Shown in pieces: positions 1-8,226 of a stretch of DNA of 64,000 bases. The notes under the pieces were generated by a model. That model had not been told where the DNA came from. It searched no databases and was given only the letters and a program-made list of their open reading frames with translations. Both the position numbers and the translations under genes were made by a program. How positions within the stretch are numbered: the stretch's first letter is position 1; each line of letters starts with the position of its first letter. Source of the DNA: an uncultured Woeseiaceae bacterium (lineage in GTDB: Bacteria > Pseudomonadota > Gammaproteobacteria > Steroidobacterales > Woeseiaceae); NCBI GenBank assembly GCA_945787845.1, contig CALZJH010000002.1:62001-126000 (forward strand), in the 5' to 3' direction.

Positions 1-288
1 ACGGGCAAGATCGAAGAAAGCCGCACAATACGGCGCTTCTTCTCGCGCACGGGCCAGGCGCTCGCGCAGCCCTGGATGATCGAAATGGTCAAACGCATGT
101 TGCGTGGTCTGCCGATCGGAATGCTGACGCGTATGGGGCTTGCAACACTGGTCGCGCCTAAGACGAACGACTGGTGGCAAGCATCTGCTGCGATCCAGGA
201 TTACATTGACGAACAACACGAGAAACAGGTGCAGGCATTGAGTCTTGCCGAGTTGGTTGAAACAGCCAAACAAGACGTGGCTGCCTGA
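1..288 (+). CDS. HdrC-like (sHdr subunit C2-type) protein, 3' partial
   Basis: Frame 1 is open from base 1 (TGKIEESRTIRRFFSRTGQALAQPWM...) to the stop at 288; directly upstream of an HdrB-like gene, the usual C-B order. Confidence 0.6.
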   Translation, partial: TGKIEESRTIRRFFSRTGQALAQPWMIEMVKRMLRGLPIGMLTRMGLATLVAPKTNDWWQASAAIQDYIDEQHEKQVQALSLAELVETAKQDVAA

Positions 289-299
289 CGGGAACTTAG

Positions 300-1232
300 A
301 TGACTACCAAAGACAAGTACAAGAAGGTCGCTTACTACCCGGGCTGCGCGCTCGAGGGGTCCGGCCATTCTTATAATCGTTCCACCAAGGCTGTTGGCAA
401 GGCGCTGGGTCTCGATCTCGTTGAGGTCAAGAACTGGAATTGCTGTGGCGCGATGGAGGTCAAGAACATCGACCCCAAGATCCAGACCTATTTGTCGTCG
501 CGCGTGATGTCGACGGCAGCCAACGAAATGGATATGGACGTGGTCATGGCACCGTGCAACGGTTGCTACCACAACCTGAAGAAGGCCGAGTACGATCTCG
601 CCAACGACAAGGAGTCGGCGGACGTCGTTGATCGGTTGTCGAAGAAGGCCGGTCACAAAACCTACGAATCCGGACAGGTCGAAACGATTCACGCGCTCGA
701 CTGGATCAGGGAGTCGATTGGTGAAGAGGGACTCGCCGAGCGCGTCAAGAACTCCTTATCCGGCATCAAGGTTGCCAACTACTACGGCTGTATGTACACG
801 CGGCCGCGCCATATCTTCCCCGAGAAAGACCAGGGCCCGGGCAGTGAATCGACCTCGAAGCCGCATTTCATGGATGACCTGCTCGCTGCGGCGGGCGCTG
901 AAAATGTCGACTTTCCGCTCAAAACAGCCTGTTGCGGCGGCGCCCACACCTTATCCGACAGCGATACGTCAACGAAGCTCGTACTCAACATCCTGAAGGC
1001 GGCCAAGCTCTCCGGTGCAGACGTCATCGCCACGGAATGCCCCACCTGTCATTCGGGTCTCGAAATGCACCAGATACGTGCAGAGAAAACGCTGGGCGAA
1101 AAGGTCGATATCAAGATCCTGTATTTCACGCAACTTCTCGGCATGGCGCTGGGGCTGAAGGCGAGAAAAGTCGGCGTGCATGAAAACATTAGCGACTCGA
1201 TCAGGTTCCTCAAGGAAAAGGGGCTCGGATGA
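300..1232 (+). CDS. HdrB-like heterodisulfide reductase subunit B (sHdr B2-type)
   Basis: Two CCG-type cysteine motifs: YYPGC...NCCGA...CNGC and YYGC...ACCGG...CPTC. Confidence 0.85.
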   Translation: MTTKDKYKKVAYYPGCALEGSGHSYNRSTKAVGKALGLDLVEVKNWNCCGAMEVKNIDPKIQTYLSSRVMSTAANEMDMDVVMAPCNGCYHNLKKAEYDLANDKESADVVDRLSKKAGHKTYESGQVETIHALDWIRESIGEEGLAERVKNSLSGIKVANYYGCMYTRPRHIFPEKDQGPGSESTSKPHFMDDLLAAAGAENVDFPLKTACCGGAHTLSDSDTSTKLVLNILKAAKLSGADVIATECPTCHSGLEMHQIRAEKTLGEKVDIKILYFTQLLGMALGLKARKVGVHENISDSIRFLKEKGLG

Positions 1233-1657
1233 CGACGCTCGCCGAGCTTGAGTCGGTCTTCGATGAAGCTCCCACGACAGCGGATTCTCGGGCAGCGGCC
1301 GAGGAACTGTTGCGTGCCAGTGAGGAAGTGATCGAACACTGGATCATGGCGCGGGGGGAAATACCTACCGAAGAGACTCGCGAAGGCTTCCGCCTGCTGG
1401 CACTGCATCGGCAGGGGGCGAAAGGGGAACCGAGCTTCAATGCCTGTCGCGAGACCTGTCGCGAAGTCGTCTACCACTACAACCTGATCACGATGCAGCC
1501 CGAACATTCGGATATTACGGATCGCTTATATATGATGGGTTTGGTATCCAAGCACCTGTATTTATTCATCAGTGGGAAGCTGCAGGTGGCCGGGCTCGGC
1601 GAGTTTTGCTGTTCGTCGAAGCCGATCCGCTCCGCCACTGAGTCGCAACAACCATAG
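1229..1657 (+). CDS. Uncharacterised protein of the sHdr operon
   Basis: ATGA overlap with the hdrB-like stop, 17 bp before the lbpA-like gene; no family recognised; CRETC and terminal CC motifs. Confidence 0.7.
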   Translation: MTTLAELESVFDEAPTTADSRAAAEELLRASEEVIEHWIMARGEIPTEETREGFRLLALHRQGAKGEPSFNACRETCREVVYHYNLITMQPEHSDITDRLYMMGLVSKHLYLFISGKLQVAGLGEFCCSSKPIRSATESQQP

Positions 1658-1674
1658 ATTGAGGAGGCACAGGT

Positions 1675-2115
1675 ATGCCATCTGTAAGGGGATGTAACCT
1701 TCCTGACGAACTGCTTTACGATGTCGACAACCATATCTGGTTTACGGAGATGGGAGACGGCACGGTCAAGATCGGGATGACGGCGGTCGCCACCGCGATG
1801 GCCGGCAAGCTTGTTGCCTTCACACCCAAAAAGGTCGGACGCAGCGTTCGCGCAGGAAAGTCCTGCGGCACACTCGAGTCGGGCAAGTGGGTTGGACCTG
1901 CGAAGTCCCTGGCTGGCGGCGAAGTCGTCGCAGTGAACGATGACATGGTCGGCGATCCCAGCATCGCCAATGACGACCCGTACGAGAAGGGCTGGTTGCT
2001 CATCCTGAAGCCGGACGACTGGGACAGTGTCAAGGGTGCCCTGGTCACCGGAGACGGCATCGCGGCCCCGTACGAGGCCAAGATGGAATCCGAGGGCTTT
2101 GGTGGGTGCGAATGA
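1675..2115 (+). CDS. lbpA: LbpA, GcvH-like lipoate-binding protein of the sHdr pathway
   Basis: GcvH fold signature with predicted lipoyl lysine in GTLESGKWVGP; N-terminal VRGCNLPDELLYDVDNHIWF; adjacent to hdrCB-like genes. Confidence 0.85.
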   Translation: MPSVRGCNLPDELLYDVDNHIWFTEMGDGTVKIGMTAVATAMAGKLVAFTPKKVGRSVRAGKSCGTLESGKWVGPAKSLAGGEVVAVNDDMVGDPSIANDDPYEKGWLLILKPDDWDSVKGALVTGDGIAAPYEAKMESEGFGGCE

Positions 2116-2462
2116 GCACGGAAGAGACCGTGAACAACATCGGCGACTTCGACAAGCTCTCGGAGTTGCACGACAAGGCGTCACACGCCGTCGAGCTTCT
2201 CAAGGCGATGGCCAACGAATGGCGCCTGATGATTCTTTGCCAGCTGTCCGAAGGGGAGAAGACGGTCAGCGAGTTGCAGGAGATTCTCGGTCTCAGCCAG
2301 TCGGCGCTGTCACAGCATCTCGCGGTGTTGCGACGGGAAAAAATTGTTAAAGCCAGAAAGCATGCGCAGTCCGTCAGCTATTCGCTGGCCGGCGACGATG
2401 CGCCCAAGGTAATGCACACGCTACACGAAGTATTCTGCGAAACGCAGGGAGAAAAGAAATGA
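2112..2462 (+). CDS. ArsR-family HTH regulator, BigR/SqrR-like
   Basis: wHTH (SELQEILGLSQSALSQHLAVLRREKIV); Cys in LMILCQLSEGE and EVFCET, 66 residues apart; ATG overlaps the lbpA stop (ORF track begins at GTG 2106). Confidence 0.85.
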   Translation: MSTEETVNNIGDFDKLSELHDKASHAVELLKAMANEWRLMILCQLSEGEKTVSELQEILGLSQSALSQHLAVLRREKIVKARKHAQSVSYSLAGDDAPKVMHTLHEVFCETQGEKK

Positions 2463-3943
2463 GGTTCAAAGCTAGTAAGGTCACAGCGGCACTGGTGGCC
2501 ACGGGATTGTTCGCCTTCAGCAGTGCTGCGATGGCGACAAACGGTTATTTCACGCACGGTGTTGGCACGGCCTCCAAGGGTATGGCGGGTACGGGTGTCG
2601 GTTCGAATGCCGACATGGGCCCCATCATTAGCGCCTCCAATCCGGCGCTGGGTGTCTTTACGAGCGACAAGTGGGAGGCGGGCATTGCGGTTTTCAGTCC
2701 GCGGCGTAGCTATGAGGCAGGCCCGACCCAGCAGCCGTTTCCCGGCGCATTCATCGACCTCGGCGGTTGTGATCCAATAAATAGCCCGGAACTTTGCTTG
2801 CCATCGCACACGCTCAGCGAGGGCAAGATCGACAGCAGCAGCGAGTATTTCCCGATTCCCTATGTTGCCAAGAACTGGAGCCTCGAAGGCGATGCCAACG
2901 TTACCGCAGTTTTCTATGGCCGCGGCGGCATGAACACGAACTGGGATGATCCGAATGCAGGAGCGACGTCCTATTTCTGCGGCGGCGGTGACCCTCTGAC
3001 AGGACTGCCAAACTCCGGTACCGGCCCCTACTGCGCGGATCGGACCAGCAGCACGGGCGGTGTGGCCGGCGTCAACCTGATGCAGGCTTTCATCGCGGTC
3101 AATTACTCGAATATGGTGAATGAAAACTTTGCCTGGGGCGCTGGACCGGTGTTTGCCGTCCAGTTGTTTGAGGCCAAGGGTGTCCAGACGTTTGCGCCTA
3201 TCACGAAGTCCTTCGTACAGGACGGCGTCTTTCCGTCAACGGCGCTGTCGAATAACGATGCAGACACCTCTTTCGGCTTTGGCTTTGCCGCCGGCCTTTG
3301 GTGGGGCATCACGGACACGGTTAGCCTCGGTCTTGCGTACCAGTCCAGGATGTACATGGGCGAGTTCGACGATTATGCGGACCTGTTTGCCGAAGCCGGA
3401 GATTTCGACATCCCGTCCAGCATTAAGGTCGGGCTGTCGTTCAAGGCCAGCGATCAGCTGCGTGTCAATTTCGACATCGAGCACACAGCGTTTGGCGAAG
3501 TAGATTCCATCGCTAATCCGATGTCGAATATGCTTGGCTGCCCGGGTTTGCCGCTCGGTGGCACGGACGTCGAGAGCTGCCTTGGTGGCGAAAACGGTGC
3601 CGGTTTCGGCTGGGAAGACATGACCACTTACAAGCTGGGCTTCGAGTGGGCGCAGAACGAAACCAACACCTGGCGCTTCGGCTATAGCTACGGCGAGCAG
3701 CCGATCCAGGCAGCGGACGTGCTGTTCAATATCCTGGCGCCGGGCGTCATGGAGCAGCACATCACGTTCGGTCTTACGCGCCAGATGGATAGTGGCGGTG
3801 AGTTGAGCTTCTCGTTCATGTACGCGCCGGAAAATTCGGTGACCGGTGGGAGTTTCTTCGATCCGGGTCCCGACTTCATTTCACCACAGTTGATCGAACT
3901 GACGATGAGCCAGCTCGAGTTCGAAGTTGCTTATCGCTTCTAG
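2459..3943 (+). CDS. FadL/OmpP1-family outer-membrane transport protein
   Basis: Signal peptide, mature N-terminus ATNGYFTHGVGTASKGMAGTGVG typical of FadL-like proteins, C-terminal beta-barrel ending in YRF. Confidence 0.85.
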   Translation: MRFKASKVTAALVATGLFAFSSAAMATNGYFTHGVGTASKGMAGTGVGSNADMGPIISASNPALGVFTSDKWEAGIAVFSPRRSYEAGPTQQPFPGAFIDLGGCDPINSPELCLPSHTLSEGKIDSSSEYFPIPYVAKNWSLEGDANVTAVFYGRGGMNTNWDDPNAGATSYFCGGGDPLTGLPNSGTGPYCADRTSSTGGVAGVNLMQAFIAVNYSNMVNENFAWGAGPVFAVQLFEAKGVQTFAPITKSFVQDGVFPSTALSNNDADTSFGFGFAAGLWWGITDTVSLGLAYQSRMYMGEFDDYADLFAEAGDFDIPSSIKVGLSFKASDQLRVNFDIEHTAFGEVDSIANPMSNMLGCPGLPLGGTDVESCLGGENGAGFGWEDMTTYKLGFEWAQNETNTWRFGYSYGEQPIQAADVLFNILAPGVMEQHITFGLTRQMDSGGELSFSFMYAPENSVTGGSFFDPGPDFISPQLIELTMSQLEFEVAYRF

Positions 3944-3949
3944 GAGTAC

Positions 3950-4981
3950 ATGATGAAGGCCAGGATGTTAATGGCCGTAATCACGATTGCGGCGCTGGTT
4001 TCAGCGCCGTTTTCGTTTGCGGCGGATGACGAGATCGGTATTTTCGAGGCGTTGCGCGCCTCGTCAGTATCATTTGAAGAAACGACGGCAGCACTGGACG
4101 CGGCGTTTGCGGTTTCAGGACTGGTGTTGCATGCGACACATGATGTACGGGTTCCCGAGGATAAGCACCGGGCCCGTGTCTACGTGCTGACGTCGCCGGC
4201 GTTTGCCGAGGCGGCCAGCGAGGAATCGGCGCGCACGATTTCGGCGCAGATTCTGCGTGTCGCGGTTTACACGCGAGGTGACGATCAGGCTACGTACATC
4301 AACATGGCGAATCCGGTCGCACATGCCATGGTGTTCTACGCCGATTCGCCCAACTACGATACGCTGCTTACGGCCGCGGCCGAAGCCTCCGGCGAAATCC
4401 GCGAAGCGGTCTCGGCCGTGCCCGGTGAGGCATTGTGGGAACAGCAGGAGCCGAGGCGGGCGGAAAAGCATTATCGCGCGTTCAAGGGAGACGGTCCTGC
4501 GCGGATGATGGCGAAGTTCCGGACCTTCAGGAAAAGCCAGCTTGAGATTATCGAAGACACGGCTGACAATTTCGATGCGGTCGTCGACAAGGTAACGGCG
4601 GCATTGTCCGCACGCGAAGTCGCAGCGGCGGACGAGTCCGAGGGCTGGGAACAGCTTACGCTGGTTCGGGTGCGTGACGATGCAATCTATATCGGCGTGA
4701 CGAATCCGTATATCGAGGACAAGATGGTTCGAATCAACTCCCGGTTCCGCAAGGATGGCAAGAGCGAGTTGTCGCCTTATCCCGGCGTCGATCACGTCGC
4801 CGCATTGCCGGCCGAGATCCTGATCGTCAAGGACGGCGACGAAACCAGGGTCCTGCACTACGGACAGATGTGGCGCATGCAGCTGTATTTCTGGGATTCG
4901 GGTTACCGGGCGTTCACTGCCAATGTGGGCGTGCCGAGTACGATAGCCAATTCGATTGATGACACGGTCAATCCGGATTAG
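3950..4981 (+). CDS. Exported uncharacterised protein, possibly two DUF302-like repeats
   Basis: Signal peptide (MLMAVITIAALVSAPFSFAA); two internally similar halves of the form F(E/D)xx(T/V)xx(L/V)xxA. Confidence 0.5.
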   Translation: MMKARMLMAVITIAALVSAPFSFAADDEIGIFEALRASSVSFEETTAALDAAFAVSGLVLHATHDVRVPEDKHRARVYVLTSPAFAEAASEESARTISAQILRVAVYTRGDDQATYINMANPVAHAMVFYADSPNYDTLLTAAAEASGEIREAVSAVPGEALWEQQEPRRAEKHYRAFKGDGPARMMAKFRTFRKSQLEIIEDTADNFDAVVDKVTAALSAREVAAADESEGWEQLTLVRVRDDAIYIGVTNPYIEDKMVRINSRFRKDGKSELSPYPGVDHVAALPAEILIVKDGDETRVLHYGQMWRMQLYFWDSGYRAFTANVGVPSTIANSIDDTVNPD

Positions 4982-5002
4982 GTAAAAACAGGCATAATAT
5001 AG

Positions 5003-5053
5003 CCGGGAACGACAGGCCTGCTGCGCGCCAGTGGGCTTGTCGTTCCCGGTTTT
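5003..5053 (+). terminator. Rho-independent terminator
   Basis: ccgggaacgacaggcct / gggcttgtcgttcccgg arms (about 16 bp stem) followed by TTTT. Confidence 0.85.
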
Positions 5054-5089
5054 CGTTCACACATCAGGCGTCCAGGACCTTTATTGACT

Positions 5090-6796
5090 ATGAGCAAGGC
5101 GAAGCTCGATCCCGTATACCTGCGTCAACAGATCGTTGGCGTCGATTCGACATTTGAGACGCCATTCGGCGAACGTCTCATGGTTTATTGCGACTACACG
5201 GCATCAGGGCGTTGCCTGCGCTTTGTCGAGTCCTACCTGCAGAGCCTGCAGCGCGTCTATGCCAATACGCATACCGAAGACGATATCACCGGGCGCAGCA
5301 TGAGCCAGTTGCTGCATGAAGCCGAGGAGGCGATCAAGCGATCAGTTAACGCGGGCCCCGAAGGACGAATAATCGCCTGTGGTACCGGCGCGACAGGGGC
5401 CATCGACAAGCTGCAGCAGATCATCGGCGTGACGCTGGCGCCGGCAACGCGCAAGAACCTGCGTGACTCGCTGGATGACGAGAAACTGTCCAAAACGCAG
5501 CCGGTCGTTTTCATCGGTCCCTATGAACATCATTCAAACGAGATTTCCTGGCGGCAATCGCTGGCCACCACAATACAGGTGCGCCTGGATGCGGGGGGCA
5601 ACGTCGACCTGGCCCATCTCGAATCATTGCTGCAGGATCCACGCTACCAAGGCCGTCAGCGCATTGGTTCGTTCTCGGCCGCCTCGAACGTCACCGGTAT
5701 ACGGGCGGATGTTCGGAGGATCGCCAGTCTGCTGCACAAGTATGACGCGATCGCCTGCTTCGACTACGCGGCGTGCGCGCCGTATGTGCCGATCGACATG
5801 AACCCTGCGCCCGAATCAGCGGGGGACGACCCAAGTATCGATGCCATTTTCATATCCCCTCACAAGTTTCTTGGGGGCCCGGGGTCGAGTGGTGTGCTGG
5901 TCTTCAATGAACGTATCTACGATCGTGAGTTGCCGCCCAGCATGAGTGCCGGCGGGACTGTCGATTACGTCGGGATGACTGACCAGGATTTTATTTCAAG
6001 CATCGAAGAACGCGAGAAAGCCGGCACGCCCGGCGTATTGCAGACGCTCAAGGCCGGTCTTGTCTTCCAGATCAAGGATGCGGTTGGCACCGATGTAATT
6101 AACAAGCGTGAGCATGAGTTCACCGACCGCGCCCTGCGGAGCTGGGGCGAGAACAGCGACATCGAAATTCTTGGGAACCCGGACCCCGGGAGCCGCGTCG
6201 GAATTATCTCGTTTAATATCAAGAATGCGAACGGTAAGTACCTGCATCACAAATTTCTTACGGTGCTCCTCAACGACCTGTTCGGCATTCAGTCGCGCGC
6301 GGGATGTTCCTGCGCCGGGCCGTATGGCCATCGTCTGTTGGATATCGATATTGCTACATCCGAAAAATACCGCGCCGCGGTGCAGCAGGGCCATTGCGGC
6401 CTGAAACCCGGTTGGTGTCGCGTGGGTCTGCACTGGGTCATGGACGATGCGGAAGCAAACTATGTCATCGATGCTGTGAATTTTCTCGCGCGCGAGGGTC
6501 ACCACTTCCTGAGTCTCTATGACTTCGACCTTGCGACCGGAACCTGGGTGCACAAGTATACGGCGGGTCAGCTACCCGAGTTCTCTCTCGAGCAGGCGCT
6601 GAACATTGAAGAGGGTGAGGCAGCAACGCTTTCGCTGCCGTTGCGTCAGCAGCTCTATCGTCACTACATGACCGAGGCACAGAAAATCGCCGACCGGCTT
6701 AGAAACGAGCCGGAGGCGAAGCTTGCGTCGCTAGGCGGCGACCTCGGTGAGTTGCAGTTCTTTGCGATGCCCGAGGACGAGCGCCAGCCGCACTGA
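5090..6796 (+). CDS. Class-V aminotransferase-fold PLP enzyme (cysteine desulfurase-like)
   Basis: PLP-lysine motif FISPHKFLGGPGSSGVLVF; SRAGCSCAGPYG motif; ~570 aa. Confidence 0.75.
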   Translation: MSKAKLDPVYLRQQIVGVDSTFETPFGERLMVYCDYTASGRCLRFVESYLQSLQRVYANTHTEDDITGRSMSQLLHEAEEAIKRSVNAGPEGRIIACGTGATGAIDKLQQIIGVTLAPATRKNLRDSLDDEKLSKTQPVVFIGPYEHHSNEISWRQSLATTIQVRLDAGGNVDLAHLESLLQDPRYQGRQRIGSFSAASNVTGIRADVRRIASLLHKYDAIACFDYAACAPYVPIDMNPAPESAGDDPSIDAIFISPHKFLGGPGSSGVLVFNERIYDRELPPSMSAGGTVDYVGMTDQDFISSIEEREKAGTPGVLQTLKAGLVFQIKDAVGTDVINKREHEFTDRALRSWGENSDIEILGNPDPGSRVGIISFNIKNANGKYLHHKFLTVLLNDLFGIQSRAGCSCAGPYGHRLLDIDIATSEKYRAAVQQGHCGLKPGWCRVGLHWVMDDAEANYVIDAVNFLAREGHHFLSLYDFDLATGTWVHKYTAGQLPEFSLEQALNIEEGEAATLSLPLRQQLYRHYMTEAQKIADRLRNEPEAKLASLGGDLGELQFFAMPEDERQPH

Positions 6797-6797
6797 G

Positions 6798-7196
6798 CTA
6801 GTTGTTCTTCGCGCCCTGGTCGATCCAGAGTCCAATCAATTCGATCGTCTCGGCCGAAAGCATCACGCCGCGGCCCTCAGCGAAAGACTCGTCGTTATGC
6901 GGTGGCATTCGAATTTCCGGTGCCGTCTTGCCGGCGACGACCAGGTACAACGCACTCGACATCCTGCTGCCCGGAACCACGACTCTGCCGTGGGCCGTAC
7001 CTTTCATCACGTTGTTGTAGTCGGTCATCAGGTACGCGCTCACCGTAGCGCCTTCGCCGGATTCACTGTGACAACTGACGCAGTGTTTCTGAAAGACAGG
7101 GTCAATGTCGTCGGCGAAGCTGACTTCGCCCTTGCCGCATCCGCTCAGCACGACAGCCGGCACGAGCAGCAGCACAAGTCGCAGCATGGATTTCAT
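6798..7196 (-). CDS. Predicted c-type cytochrome lipoprotein
   Basis: Lipobox VVLSGC and a single haem motif CVSCH. Confidence 0.75.
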   Translation of the reverse strand: MKSMLRLVLLLVPAVVLSGCGKGEVSFADDIDPVFQKHCVSCHSESGEGATVSAYLMTDYNNVMKGTAHGRVVVPGSRMSSALYLVVAGKTAPEIRMPPHNDESFAEGRGVMLSAETIELIGLWIDQGAKNN

Positions 7197-7271
7197 AGCA
7201 TTTACCTCTCAAGGGCTCTTCAACGCCGAGTCGACGTATACGGAGACTATGAAAGGTGAAGCGAACGAGGG

Positions 7272-8177
7272 TCAATTCGTGGAAGTACGCACCCGGAATA
7301 TCTGCCCGCGTACGAGCGGATTTGCGAGGGCCGCAGCGGTATCCGGAAAGCCCGGGGAATCCGCGTACTGGCGGTAGAGTGGCATGAAGACGGGTTCATC
7401 GATGAGATCGTCGAATCGGGCGAACAGTTCGGTACCCGTCCAGCGTCGGTCTGATGGCAGGCAACAGTGTTGAAAGCGACCCAGAACAGTATCCAGGGAC
7501 TCCGTCCCGCCGGAGCGCTCGCGAAGCCGGATATCGGCGAGGAGTGCGATCGCTGCACCGCTCCAGTAAATTTTGTAGCGCGCGCGGCGTATGCCTTCCT
7601 TCGCGGCGTCATTGGGTGACAGCTCCGGTCGCGAGGCCCGCCCCCGACCAAAGCCCTCCGACAGCTTGCGAACAGCTTGTGCGGTTGTGTACTGGCCAGC
7701 GCGCGCCATGAGCACATTCTGGTAGTAGCTCGCGAAGCCCTCGGAAATCCACCGCTGACGCCAGCTTATTCCTGGTAACAGTAAGTGACTGAACTCATGG
7801 GTAGCCGTCCAGTCGGCATACATGTCTTCAATGGGCCGGTCGACGTCGACGTAGAGCTCCACCGTCTCCCCACCGCGCCGCGTCACGCGGCCGAAAGGAA
7901 CCGGGGAATTGCGACCGCCGGCCCCGGCTGGCGTGGGAATGACAACAATGCGAGGCGAGTCGATGGGGAAGCGCCCGTACGGCATGCTGACCTGGTCGGC
8001 GACGTGGTCCAGCCAGGCAGTAATATCGCGCGAGGTGGCCGCGTCGACTTTCGTTGCGAACTCCACGGAGAGCATCGCACCCGGGGCGGCGATTTGTGTC
8101 GTGGCTCGCTCCGCCGAGGCTGGCGAGAAAGCCAGCAAGCCGTGCAGAGCGAGGAGAAGAAAACTGAATGAGCGCAT
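7272..8177 (-). CDS. Exported gluzincin-like (peptidase MA-type) protein
   Basis: Signal peptide; HEFSH motif followed by WISEGFASYYQ. Confidence 0.65.
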   Translation of the reverse strand: MRSFSFLLLALHGLLAFSPASAERATTQIAAPGAMLSVEFATKVDAATSRDITAWLDHVADQVSMPYGRFPIDSPRIVVIPTPAGAGGRNSPVPFGRVTRRGGETVELYVDVDRPIEDMYADWTATHEFSHLLLPGISWRQRWISEGFASYYQNVLMARAGQYTTAQAVRKLSEGFGRGRASRPELSPNDAAKEGIRRARYKIYWSGAAIALLADIRLRERSGGTESLDTVLGRFQHCCLPSDRRWTGTELFARFDDLIDEPVFMPLYRQYADSPGFPDTAAALANPLVRGQIFRVRTSTN

Positions 8178-8226
8178 AGTCAGTCCTGACATCTTCAGGA
8201 CTTCGACCGAAAAAACGAAGCTGAGT

